From: Metamycoplasma salivarium
GTDB lineage: Bacteria > Bacillota_I > Bacilli_A > Mycoplasmatales > Metamycoplasmataceae
Direction of reading: 5' to 3'
Length of the DNA stretch: 64,000 nt
NCBI RefSeq assembly: GCF_900660445.2
Contig: NZ_LR214938.2
Location: 372,001 to 436,000 of the forward strand
Shown here: positions 43,026 through 52,053 of the stretch, in pieces
Numbering within the stretch: position 1 is the stretch's first letter
Layout: each line of letters opens with the position of its first letter
Translations under genes and position numbers: made by a program
Notes under the pieces: generated by a model
Seen by the model: the letters and a program-made list of their open reading frames with translations, nothing else
Database searches by the model: none
Told to the model about the DNA's origin: nothing

Positions 43026-44426
43026 CTATTCATCTCTCCTTAATTTATTGTTGTTTATATCTCTTGCGGCATAATAAAACCTGTTGGTTTTAGCTTCAAA
43101 AATTAAACTTATCATACCAGTAGCACCATTTCTATTTTTTGCAACTACAACATTTGTAGGTAATGTAGTTGGTTTATCTTCGCTTCCGTCTTCATTAACC
43201 ATTTTCTTTTTTTGATAATAATCATCTCTATGCAAAAATAAAACAACATCAGCATCTGCTTCAATTTTTCCCGATTCACTTAAATCACTCATAACAGGAA
43301 TTTTATCTTCTCTTTTTTCAACATTTCTACTTAATTGACTTAATGCAATGATTGGACATTTTAATTCACGAGCAAGTTGTTTTAATGTACGACAAATTTT
43401 TGCAACTTCTAGTTGTCTATTATCATTCCTTGATCTTGTACTATCACTAATTAACTGTAAATAATCAACAATAATTAAATCTATTTGTTTATTCCGTGCA
43501 AAACGTTTTGCTAATGTTGAAATGTCTGAAATAGTTAATGCTGATTTATCGTTAAAATATAAATTTCTTTTTCCGAATGATTGTAAAGCTCATTGCAATT
43601 GACCTCATTCGTCCTTTTTAAGTCTTGCAGTTCTTAGGGAAGTGATCGGAATAATTGTTTCAATAGAAATTATTCTTTGAACAAGTTGTTGAGTTGTCAT
43701 TTCCAATGAAAAAAATAAAACATTATGTCCTTCGTAACTACTTACTTTGTTTGCTATGTTCAAAGCAAAAGCAGTTTTTCCAACTGAAGGTCTAGCTCCA
43801 ATGATAATTAAATCACCAGGATTTACACCCAATAAGATAGCATCAAGTTCAGGAAATCCAAATTTAAGACCAGTTTTGTCATTCTCATCGTGATTGATTA
43901 TTTTTGAAACAAACTCATCTGCTTCTTCTTTTAAGGTTGTGTATGCTGAATTGACTTCAGATACATCAATATTTATTAAAGAAAGTTGAATTTCATTAAT
44001 AAGATCTCCAATGTCAAAAGACTTGTTATTAATAATGTCAATATTATTGTTAAGAAGTGTAAGAATTTTTTCTGTTTTAAATTGGTCAATTATTTTTTTA
44101 GCATAAGTATCAAGTTCTGCATAATATCCACCATTTTGAATTAATCATTCAATATATTCAAAAGCAGTTTTTCCTAAAATTGAAATTTGTGGTGCAAGTT
44201 TTTTTTCTTCAATATAACTTATTAAATTCGAAACATCAAATTTAGATGATGAGAGTTGTACATCACAAATAGCTTGGTACAAAACTCTATTTTGCGGAAA
44301 ATGAAACATTTCAGGTTTAATAATTTCTGAAATTTCATTAAATGCCTTTTCTTCACGTAATAAAAGCCCTAAGAAGCTAATTTCATTGTTTAAAATAGCA
44401 TCTTCTTTAATACTATTTGCTGACAT
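43026..44426 (-). CDS. dnaB: Replicative DNA helicase
   Basis: A 466-residue hexameric helicase that unwinds DNA at the fork. The N-terminal domain has Glu-x-x-x-Leu-Gly-Leu-Leu and Phe-His-Phe-Pro-Gln-Asn-Arg-Val-Leu-Tyr. The RecA-like domain has Walker A Ala-Arg-Pro-Ser-Val-Gly-Lys-Thr-Ala near 205, Phe-Phe-Ser-Leu-Glu-Met, Walker B Leu-Ile-Ile-Val-Asp-Tyr-Leu-Gln-Leu, Ala-Leu-Ser-Gln-Leu-Ser-Arg, and the Arg finger region Lys-Asn-Arg-Asn-Gly-Ala-Thr-Gly. It is preceded by rplI and gdpP, a gene order conserved in many Firmicutes, and followed without gap by YitT copy 2. Confidence 0.95.
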
Positions 44427-44440
44427 TGCTCTCCTATAAA

Positions 44441-44878
44441 TTATTTATTTTCTGTAATTATTATCTTTAGCATTGCTTTTACAGCATCATGCAATTTTAT
44501 TGTGACATAGTGTTGACCAAATGTGTTTAATGTTACAACCTCAATTGAGTTTTTTGGTAATTTAATATTGTGTTTTAATAATTCCTTTTCAATTGCAGTA
44601 GTTGTAATTGAACCATGCACTATATTTCCATTTGCTTTTAAAGTAAAATTCAAGGTTATTTTTTCAATTTCTTGTTTTTTGTCATTAGCAAGTTTTACTT
44701 GTTCTTCGTAATCTTTTTTTATATTTTCTTTGACACGATCTAAATTTGCCAAAGTTTGCTTATTAATAGGCTGTGCATAACCATTTTTTATCAAAAAGTT
44801 TTTAGCATAACCATCTGAAACTTCAATTATTTCATTAACTTTATATTCTTTAAAATTCTTAATTATTATTACTTTCAT
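44441..44878 (-). CDS. rplI: 50S ribosomal protein L9
   Basis: A 145-residue L9. The N-terminal domain begins Met-Lys-Val-Ile-Ile-Ile-Lys and has Gly-Tyr-Ala-Lys-Asn-Phe-Leu-Ile (family signature Gly-Tyr-x-Arg-Asn-Phe-Leu) near residue 23. A long connecting helix follows (45-75), then the C-terminal domain with Gly-Ser-Ile-Thr-Thr and the closing Gly-Gln-His-Tyr-Val-Thr-Ile-Lys-Leu-His. The start lies inside the end of gdpP (20-base overlap), so translation is coupled. Confidence 0.93.
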   Translation of the reverse strand: MKVIIIKNFKEYKVNEIIEVSDGYAKNFLIKNGYAQPINKQTLANLDRVKENIKKDYEEQVKLANDKKQEIEKITLNFTLKANGNIVHGSITTTAIEKELLKHNIKLPKNSIEVVTLNTFGQHYVTIKLHDAVKAMLKIIITENK

Positions 44879-46829
44879 TTTTCACACTCACGATTGCTTG
44901 TTTAATATTGTCAACAAAAACTTCTAATGGTTCCGAACTTTCTGCGGCCGCGGCTCCAAAATGTCCACCACCATTAACTGCTTCTGCAATTACTTGAACA
45001 TTAGTGTCTAAACCTCTTGCAGATAGTTTATATCTATTTGTACCTTCTAATTTACCAACAACAAAAGCAGCTTTTCTACCTTCCACTCTTAAAATTTCTT
45101 CAGCAGCAATTGCAATAATATCATTTGATGCCTCAATATCAGCATAAGATAGAAAATAACCGGGTTTAATTTCTTGCATATTGCTTTTAAGCTGAGCAAC
45201 TTTGTCATAAATTTCTTCACTCATTTTTAAACTAATTGTTGATTTTTGAGCATCTGCCCCTCATTCTTCTAGCAATGAGCAAGCATAAAATGTTTTCGAA
45301 GAAGTATGCTTTTGAAACATACTAGTATCCAAATAAATACCATCTAATAAAAATTGTGCTGCAGTTTTATTTATTTTATTTTTATTGTTTGTTAAGGCAA
45401 TAATCTCAGTAACTATTTCAGATGCTGAAGATGCTGAAGAGTCAATATATAAATTATTGCTACTTAAAAATGTAGGATTTCTTAAAATCCTATGATGGTC
45501 AATAACAAAAATGTTGTTCTTCTTAATATTTTTAAATGCATTTTTGTTTTCAATTCTATTTTCATCAGCAACGTCAGTCAAAATAACTAGGGTGTTATCA
45601 TCATTCAATTTTGTTGCTTTACGTGCAGAAATAAAAATGTTGTTTCTTAATTCACTTGTGAAAGTATTATTGACCTTACGTGTAGTAGTTTCATCATAAG
45701 TCAGATTTTGAATATAAGCTTCTTTGTTATATTCTTTAGATAAAACATAAAGTCCATATGCAGAACCTATTGCATCTAAGTCAGCATTTTTATGTCCATA
45801 AATAATTACTCTTGTAATGTCATGTGACATAAGTTTAGTAACTAATCCTTGTGAAATTAATTTGACATTAGTCCTTGAAATATTAATTTTAATTTCAGAA
45901 GTTGAACCATAATGTCTAGATTTTGCATCACGTGACATAACGGTTGTTTGATTACCACCACGAGTTTGAGATTGTAACAACGCTTCTTTTGCTAATAAAC
46001 TTAAAGTGTCAAGTTTATAAATACCATAAGCAAATCCGGCAGATACTGTTATTAAATTATCATTAACAGTTTTCCCATCACCTAATGATTCAAAAACTCT
46101 AAAATGTTCTGATTCTAATTTATCCAAAGTTTCTTGATTAGTTATTATAAAATAACGTCCATTTTCATATTGTCTATAAATTAAGTCATATTTTTTAGTT
46201 AAATCTTCTAACATGTTTATTACAATCGAATAAACTTTAAAAAGTTCATCTTCAGACATCGATGCTTGGAATAAATTGATGTTATCAATATTAATTTCAC
46301 CAAACACAACTCTTTGGTTAGTATAGTCACTAATAATGTTGTCTCTAATTGTGACATCTTTAAAAATTGCAAGGTTCTTTTCTAAAATAATATGTACTTC
46401 ATATTTAAACCCTTTGATTTCAACTTCTAAAGATAAGTTTTCATTATCTCATTTGTCTAAATTTAATAATTCTTTAATATTCTTACCAATAATGTTTTTT
46501 GAAAAACGAGTTTCAATAAAATTTGATGTTCAAACAATTGTTCCTTTATCTAAAAACACAATGACACCGATTTGACTTTTGAATAATTCTTTTTCAATAA
46601 AATAATTCACGCCATTGTTCGCAAGTAAATTATTTTGCATATATTTTTTAATATTTATCATAGCAATAATTGAAATCGCAACAAGCCAAATTATGTATGA
46701 AGAAATTAAAAGCCCTTGATAAATAACGTTTTTAAATGTAAAAATTGCAATGCTAAAAATTAGTGTTGGTAGCAAATATAACAACAATAATTGAATAGCA
46801 AGATATATAGATGTTCTATTTTTTTTCAT
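44859..46829 (-). CDS. gdpP: Cyclic-di-AMP phosphodiesterase GdpP
   Basis: A 656-residue membrane-bound phosphodiesterase degrading c-di-AMP, hence controlling potassium and osmotic balance. Two N-terminal helices (about 8-60) are followed by a PAS-like region, then a degenerate GGDEF domain (about 160-300). The DHH domain has His-Lys-Asn-Ala-Asp-Leu-Asp-Ala near 350 and Val-Ile-Asp-His-His near 442-446. The DHHA1 domain has Leu-Ser-Ala-Arg-Gly-Leu and Gly-Gly-Gly-His-Phe-Gly-Ala-Ala near 630. All metal-binding residues are present. I start at the ATG at 46829; an in-frame ATG 18 codons upstream is less likely. No Shine-Dalgarno sequence is seen; a TATAAT lies 12 bases before the ATG and a 17-base palindrome at 46870-46886 may be an operator. 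Confidence 0.92.
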
Positions 46830-46869
46830 AATATAAATAAAATTATATATTAAATTTAAATATATATGT

Positions 46870-46886
46870 GCATTGATTATCAATGC
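46870..46886. promoter_or_regulatory. Perfect palindrome at the expected -35 of gdpP
   Basis: GCATTGATTATCAATGC is an 8+1+8 perfect palindrome about 23 bases upstream of the minus-strand TATAAT (46842-46847). With no T-run after it and a one-base centre it looks like a protein-binding site rather than a terminator. Confidence 0.4.
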
Positions 46887-46904
46887 AAAAGTAAGTGCAA
46901 GATA

Positions 46905-46931
46905 TTAAAAAATACACCAACTCGGTGTATT
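46905..46931 (-). terminator. Rho-independent terminator of the rpsF-ssb-rpsR operon
   Basis: On the minus strand AATACACC (46924-46931) pairs with GGTGTATT (46911-46918), followed by a T-run. Confidence 0.85.
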
Positions 46932-46952
46932 TAATATATAAAACTTGAGTAT

Positions 46953-47387
46953 TTATTTTTTTTCAATAGTTTTTTTAGTAACTCTCTTAACTGGTTTTTC
47001 TTCAGTAGATTCTTTAGAAACTTTGGCTTCATGTTCTTTTTTAGGAGCTGTTTGATCGGCTTCATTTTTTTCAAAATAAGCTTTTCTTGATTCTTTTTTA
47101 GCAGCTATAGCAGCAGCTCTAAGTTCATCAAATCTTTTTGGTAATGGGCCAACATAAGGCAAAATACCAACATATCTAGCTCTTTTAATTGCAAGAGATA
47201 CAGCTCTTTGATGTTTTGCACATGTTCCTGTAATACGTGAAGAAAGAATTTTTCCTTGTAAATTAACTAATTTAACTAAAACAGATTCATCTTTGTAATC
47301 AATATAATTATTTGCACTATTTCTATTCAAACAAAATTGGCAAGGACGTCTACGAACAAAAAGTTTTTTAATTCTTTTATGTGCCAT
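46953..47387 (-). CDS. rpsR: 30S ribosomal protein S18 with long charged tail
   Basis: A 144-residue S18. The core is unmistakable: Arg-Arg-Arg-Pro-Cys-Gln-Phe-Cys near residue 12, Ile-Asp-Tyr-Lys-Asp, Gly-Lys-Ile-Leu-Ser-Ser-Arg-Ile-Thr-Gly-Thr-Cys, His-Gln-Arg, Ala-Ile-Lys-Arg-Ala-Arg and Leu-Pro-Tyr-Val. About 60 additional Lys/Glu/Ala-rich residues follow residue 85, nearly doubling the usual length. It is last gene of rpsF-ssb-rpsR. S18 binds S6 on the 30S platform. GAAAGGTTATTTC before the ATG is the ribosome-binding site. Confidence 0.94.
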   Translation of the reverse strand: MAHKRIKKLFVRRRPCQFCLNRNSANNYIDYKDESVLVKLVNLQGKILSSRITGTCAKHQRAVSLAIKRARYVGILPYVGPLPKRFDELRAAAIAAKKESRKAYFEKNEADQTAPKKEHEAKVSKESTEEKPVKRVTKKTIEKK

Positions 47388-47402
47388 GAAATAACCTTTC
47401 TA

Positions 47403-47855
47403 TTATCAATCTAATTCATCACCAATAGAATCTGAAGGAGTTATATCTTCAGTAGGTTGTGATGAATTATTTTGAATTTGTGAAGCTTCAGGAATGTTGA
47501 ATTCTTGACTATTTTTTTTTCTACTTTCAACAACAGCTTTAGATTCTAAAGCTTCAATTCTCTCAACATTAATAGAATAAGTGTTGGTTGGAAGACCATC
47601 TTTGCCAGTTATTCTATTTGATTGAAATGAACCTTCAACTTGAACTAAAGAACCCTTGTCTAAATATTTATTTACAAAATCAGCATTATATCTTCAAGCA
47701 ACACAAGGTATAAAATCAACAATTGGTTCTTGACCTGCAGGTGTTTGATATTGTCTAGGAACTGCTAATGTAAATCTTGCATAATTAACATTTGATGTGG
47801 TTTTACCTTCAAATGCTTTACTTGCTAAACGTCCAATTAATAGTACTTTATTCAT
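47403..47855 (-). CDS. ssb: Single-stranded DNA-binding protein
   Basis: A 150-residue SSB. The OB-fold starts Met-Asn-Lys-Val-Leu-Leu-Ile-Gly-Arg-Leu and has Tyr-Ala-Arg-Phe-Thr-Leu-Ala-Val-Pro, Asp-Phe-Ile-Pro-Cys-Val-Ala-Trp (UGA Trp), Gly-Ser-Leu-Val-Gln-Val-Glu-Gly and Val-Glu-Arg-Ile-Glu-Ala-Leu-Glu. An Asn/Ser/Gln linker leads to an acidic tip ending Gly-Asp-Glu-Leu-Asp-Trp. That end is a variant of the usual Asp-Asp-Asp-Ile-Pro-Phe protein-interaction tail and again uses UGA as the last sense codon. It lies between rpsF and rpsR, behind AAGAAGGAAATGT. Confidence 0.95.
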
Positions 47856-47876
47856 ACATTTCCTTCTTTATTTCAA

Positions 47877-48359
47877 TTATTCTTTGTCAGTTTTTTTTGT
47901 AGCTTTAGTAGAAGTTTTTCCAACTTTTTTAGCTGGTTTTTCTTTTTGTTCTATAGTCTTTGTATTGCTTTCAGTTTTAGCAACTTGTTCATTTGAATTT
48001 GAAATAGGATTATTTGATCTTGGTGTAAAATGAGGTTTGTTTTTGCTTCAGTTACGATTAGGTCTAATTTTTTTAGGTTTTAAACCTTTTTCTAAATCTA
48101 AATTAATTACTAAATATCTTAGAAAATCTTTTTTAATGTTTAGTTTTCTTGTTAATTCAGTAATTAATGAAGGATCAGCCTTAGTGTTACATAAAAAATA
48201 ATTTGCATGAGTTTCTTTTTTGATTGGATAAGCTAACTCATTGTTTTCAAGTTTTTGAATTTTTAAATCCTTAACTTTTAAAGTTTCGGTTAAAAACTTT
48301 TGGACAGTAGCTTCAACTACTTCCATTTTTGTTAAGATTAAAATTTCATAATTTGACAT
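47877..48359 (-). CDS. rpsF: 30S ribosomal protein S6 with charged tail
   Basis: A 160-residue S6. The ferredoxin-like core begins Met-Ser-Asn-Tyr-Glu-Ile-Leu-Ile-Leu and has Leu-Ala-Tyr-Pro-Ile-Lys-Lys near residue 43 followed by Ala-Asn-Tyr-Phe-Leu-Cys, and Phe-Leu-Arg-Tyr-Leu-Val-Ile near 80. After residue 103 (a UGA Trp) comes about 55 residues rich in Lys, Asn, Thr and Ser, so this S6 is longer than the usual 95-100. The next gene is ssb. A hairpin just upstream may be an autoregulatory leader. AAAGGAGAATA is the ribosome-binding site. Confidence 0.93.
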
Positions 48360-48372
48360 TATTCTCCTTTTG

Positions 48373-48400
48373 GACTTTTGGGCTTTATAGCCAAGGAGTC
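48373..48400 (-). promoter_or_regulatory. Hairpin in the rpsF leader, possible S6:S18 binding motif
   Basis: In the leader RNA GACT pairs with AGTC, followed inward by a CC bulge and a TTGGCT/AGCC-AA stem with a four-base loop, ending just before the ribosome-binding site. S6:S18 complexes bind a bulged hairpin in rpsF leaders of many bacteria. The position and the bulge fit, but I could not confirm the conserved bases. Confidence 0.35.
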
Positions 48401-48487
48401 TTACCTTCGTTAAAAAATATTATTAGATGTTTTATTAATTAACTTCTTTATTGTACTATATTTCATTAAAAATGTATAAGTTATTAT

Positions 48488-49210
48488 TTATATGTTTGAA
48501 AACAATTCTTTAAAATCGGATATTTCATCTTCATACCTTTGAAATTTATTAAATCCAAATTCCAAAAGGTGCCTATAAAAATTAATTCCATTTCTTATAT
48601 TAAATCTAACTCACTTATATATAAACAAATGTTTTTCATAAATTTGTTTTAAAAAATTTACAAACTTTTTTTCATCAAGAATAAATCTTTCTTTGTATTC
48701 TTCTAAATCACTTTTAGTAAGTTTAATACCACGATATATAAATTTATATAATATTTCATGAGCCAGAATTGTAATACCAATTTGGTTCATACCATAAATA
48801 TAACTCTTAAAATGTTCAATATAATAATTTTCTCTTGCCATTAAAAATTTGTCATCATACTTTTCTTTTTGAAATTCAATAACAAAAAACTCAATTTGTT
48901 CAATTTTTATATTATTTTGAGTCATCGCCATAACAAATTTTGAATACAAATGTTTACTATCCCATCTGCCTGAGGTGAATGTCTCTTTATAACTACCAGT
49001 TGTTTCTATATCTTGTAGATATTTTTTTATTAATACCCTATGGTTAGAAAACCGTCTTCCAAATGTAGAATTTGTTTTTCCAACATAATATTCATCACCA
49101 ATTTTAATCAAATAAATTCCTTTATAACTAGAAAATTGTGAATCATATTTTGTACAAATTGAAAAATTCATCTTTGGTCTTTTTTTAAAAGGAACAAAAT
49201 AATCATCCAT
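48488..49210 (-). CDS. GIY-YIG nuclease domain protein
   Basis: A 240-residue protein. The nuclease core lies at about residues 28-135: Lys-Gly-Ile-Tyr-Leu-Ile-Lys-Ile-Gly, then Tyr-Tyr-Val-Gly-Lys-Thr, Phe-Gly-Arg-Arg-Phe-Ser-Asn-His (the catalytic Arg and His positions), and Glu-Asn-Tyr-Tyr-Ile-Glu-His-Phe, where the metal-binding Glu is expected. The C-terminal hundred residues are aromatic and basic, with no recognised fold. The cellular role (repair, restriction or mobile-element origin) is not shown. The ATG lies one base after the stop of the CNNM gene with GAGGAAATTAAT before it, so it is coupled to a transporter gene with no apparent functional relation. Confidence 0.75.
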
Positions 49211-49211
49211 A

Positions 49212-50459
49212 TTAATTTCCTCAATCAATTTCTATAACATCATATTTTTTCTTAGTATTTTTCTTAGACAATACTTTAAAAGTGATTTTATCTTGATATT
49301 CCAATTTTGAATTAACACGTAATGAGTGATTTAATTGCTTTTCTATTCATTCAGATAGAGTCATTTTTTCTTCATCTTCAGATAATGTTAAATCAAATTC
49401 CTCTTCAAATTCAAGTTGTTTTCACAATGTTTTCATTAAAACATTACCACGAGCTCTTGACTTTTCAAGACTTATTTCATATATCATTTCGTCAGTATCA
49501 TATTCATCATATATTTCACCAACAACTTCTTCAATAATGTCCTCAATTGTAATTATTCCAATTACTTTATCTGAGTTATTGTTTTCAACAACAAAAGCCA
49601 TTTGTGCTCTTGCTTGTCTCATTTTTTCCAAAGCTAATGAAAGAATTGAATTAGCAGAAACATTAGGAACATTTTTGATATAGTTCATAATATTCCCTTT
49701 TTGTAAAAAGAAAATGTCTTTTAAAAGTAAAATTCCAATTAAATTGTCATCTTTCTCAATTGGTAAACGTGAGTAATTTGTTTCTTTAAATTTATCCAAT
49801 GCTTCTTGCATTGAAGATTGTCAATTAATATAATCAACATTTTTTAATTTAATGTAATGTTGAGAAACTTTAGTTGAATCTAAATCCAAAGCATTTTGTG
49901 CCATAGAAGATTCATTTTGTTCTAAAACACCCTCTTCTTTAGCAACTTCTAATAAACTTCTAACATCTTCTTCAGTGTTAGTAATATAAATTTTTTTGCC
50001 CATCTTACTAATTGGATAAGTTAGTGGAAAGAAAATTCAATATAATGCTTCAATATATCAATAAAATGTTTTAACAACTCCAACAGGATGTGCTTTTGCT
50101 ACAAGTTTTGGAATTACTTCAGAAAATAAAACGATTACTGGTGTCATAACGCATGTAGAAATAATAACTTGCATACCGCCTGATAATGCAGTACTACTTA
50201 ACATATAAGAAAATAAAACAGAAGCTAAAATGTTAACTAAGTTGTTTCCAATTAAGATTGTACTTAATGTACGGTTGAAAAATAAATGATGCTTTTTAAT
50301 TAATTTCGCACCACGTTCTTTATTATCAACCATTGTCTCGATTTTTGCTGGACTTAACGTTGTATAAGCTGTTTCACAAGAAGAAAAAATTGCACTTAAA
50401 ACTAACAATGCTAATAAAGCGATTGTTCCTCATATATATTTAATCTGTAAGGGATCCAT
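49212..50459 (-). CDS. CNNM/CBS-domain transporter (hemolysin C / CorC family)
   Basis: A 415-residue membrane protein. The N-terminal CNNM domain has helices from residue 8, Ser-Ser-Cys-Glu-Thr-Ala-Tyr-Thr, Leu-Ile-Gly-Asn-Asn-Leu-Val-Asn (signature) and Glu-Val-Ile-Pro-Lys. Two CBS motifs follow (about 205-330), with Tyr-Ser-Arg-Leu-Pro-Ile and Ile-Glu-Asp-Ile-Ile-Glu-Glu-Val-Val-Gly-Glu-Ile-Tyr-Asp-Glu (signature). Last is a short CorC/HlyC-type C-terminal domain. Members export Mg2+ or Co2+; with two P-type pumps in the window it adds to divalent cation handling. GGAGATATTTATTA precedes the ATG. Confidence 0.88.
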
Positions 50460-50533
50460 TAATAAATATCTCCATAAAGTATTAATTAAATACTAATAAT
50501 CCAAATTATATAAGATAAATACTTTTTTCTTTA

Positions 50534-50539
50534 TATAAT
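50534..50539 (+). promoter_or_regulatory. -10 element of def, probably leaderless
   Basis: TATAAT ends six bases before the ATG at 50546; no Shine-Dalgarno sequence is present. Confidence 0.6.
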
Positions 50540-50545
50540 CATATT

Positions 50546-51106
50546 ATGTTTAAATTTGAAGATATACATTTAATAGAATTACCTGATGAAAGACTTAGAG
50601 AAAAGTCACAAGACCTTAAATTACCACTTTCTGAAGAAGATAAAAACTTGATTGAGAAAATGATTTTCCATGTAAATGATAGTCAAGAACCTGAAACAAA
50701 ATTTAGACCAGCAGTTGGTGTTGCAGCAGTCCAATATGGAATATTAAAAAATGTGTTTTATATTCTTATCAAAGATGATAATGACAAAGTTATTTTTTCA
50801 GATGCATTAATTAATCCTAAAATGATAGGACATTCTGAAGTTAAATTATCTTTAAAAGAAGGTGAAGGGTGTTTAAGTGTTAATGAAAATTATCCAAAAC
50901 AAGAAGGATATGTTTTTCGTTACAACCGTGTCATCATCAAAGCTTATTCATATTTTGAAAAGAAAGAAAAAAGATATGATCTTTCAGGTTATTCTGCAAT
51001 TGTAGCACAACATGAATATGATCATTTACAAGGCAAATTATTTATTGACCACATCAACTTAAAACATCCTTGAGATTTGCCAGGAGATGTAGAGATATTA
51101 GAATAG
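50546..51106 (+). CDS. def: Peptide deformylase
   Basis: A 186-residue metalloenzyme removing the formyl group from new N-termini. Motif 1 is Gly-Val-Ala-Ala-Val-Gln near residue 55 (family Gly-x-Gly-x-Ala-Ala-x-Gln), motif 2 Glu-Gly-Glu-Gly-Cys-Leu-Ser-Val near 108 with the metal Cys, and motif 3 Gln-His-Glu-Tyr-Asp-His-Leu-Gln-Gly near 155 with two metal His and the catalytic Glu. It is type 2 like, as in Gram-positives. It is monocistronic and converges on the membrane-protein gene seven bases later, with no clear terminator. Confidence 0.95.
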
Positions 51107-51112
51107 ATATTT

Positions 51113-52045
51113 TTAATTTGCCACTAATTTTACTGTTTTAGTTCTAATAAATTCGCCTTTATCATTAGGGACTGTAAAATAACGTCAATAGACGTATTTT
51201 TTGCCATTTTCTTTTATATTTTCATTTGCTAACAAAAATGGTTTATAACTAAATGTAATTTCGTTTTTATCCTTATCATAGGATAAATTTGAAATTTCAA
51301 AAGGAAAGAAATTAACTTTTTGTTCTTTAAAATTATTAAGAAAAATTTGTTGAAATAATTCACTTCTAATTCACAAATCATTAATTGCATTTATTTCCTT
51401 AATATATTTTTCAATTGATTTAGTTTTATCAATGGGAGTAAATGAAAGCTTTGTGCCAAAAAAAACACTTTCAAGTGCATATAATCTTTTTTTGTCATTG
51501 TCAGTTACCTTATATTCATTTTTAGAATTAGGCAAAAAGTTTTTTAGTTCAACATTTTTCAAAACTTTATATTCTTTTTTATTTTGTTTATTAACAAACA
51601 AACAATCAAGACAAATTGAATTATTAACAGTATTATGAATAACATTATGAATTTCAAGATCATACTCATCACTTTTTAAGTTTTTAAAATCTAATTGTTT
51701 TAAAAATGATGTCTCGTTCCATTTTTTATTAAAAATTAATTCATGTATAGTACTTTTAATATCAACATCTAACTTTTTATTTTTATCATAAAAAATTCAT
51801 TCATCTTGTGCTTGTTTATTAATTAAAAGCTTTGGATTTCAATATCTATAATCACTATTTGTTGTTTTTTTTATAGTTAGTGCGATAGTAAGAACTGCTG
51901 CAACTCCAACTATAGCTAAACCTCAAAAGAGTCCTGCTTTAATTTTCTTTTTTTTCTCATGAGACATTTCATTATTCTTTGGTTTTATCTCATTATCAAT
52001 ATCAATTGAGCTAATTTCAGATTTTTCGTTATTATTTTCAGTCAT
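51113..52045 (-). CDS. Single-pass membrane protein with extracellular domain
   Basis: A 310-residue protein I cannot name. The N-terminal 30 residues are acidic and Asn-rich. A basic stretch Glu-Lys-Lys-Lys-Lys-Ile-Lys precedes one transmembrane helix (about 42-62). The remaining 245 residues form a charged ectodomain with two close cysteines in Cys-Leu-Asp-Cys. It shares its architecture with the 22009-22920 protein. AGGTATTATA before the ATG is the ribosome-binding site, nine bases after the stop of the big helicase gene, so it probably belongs to the same operon. A surface or secretory role is plausible but unproven. Confidence 0.7.
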
Positions 52046-52053
52046 TATAATAC

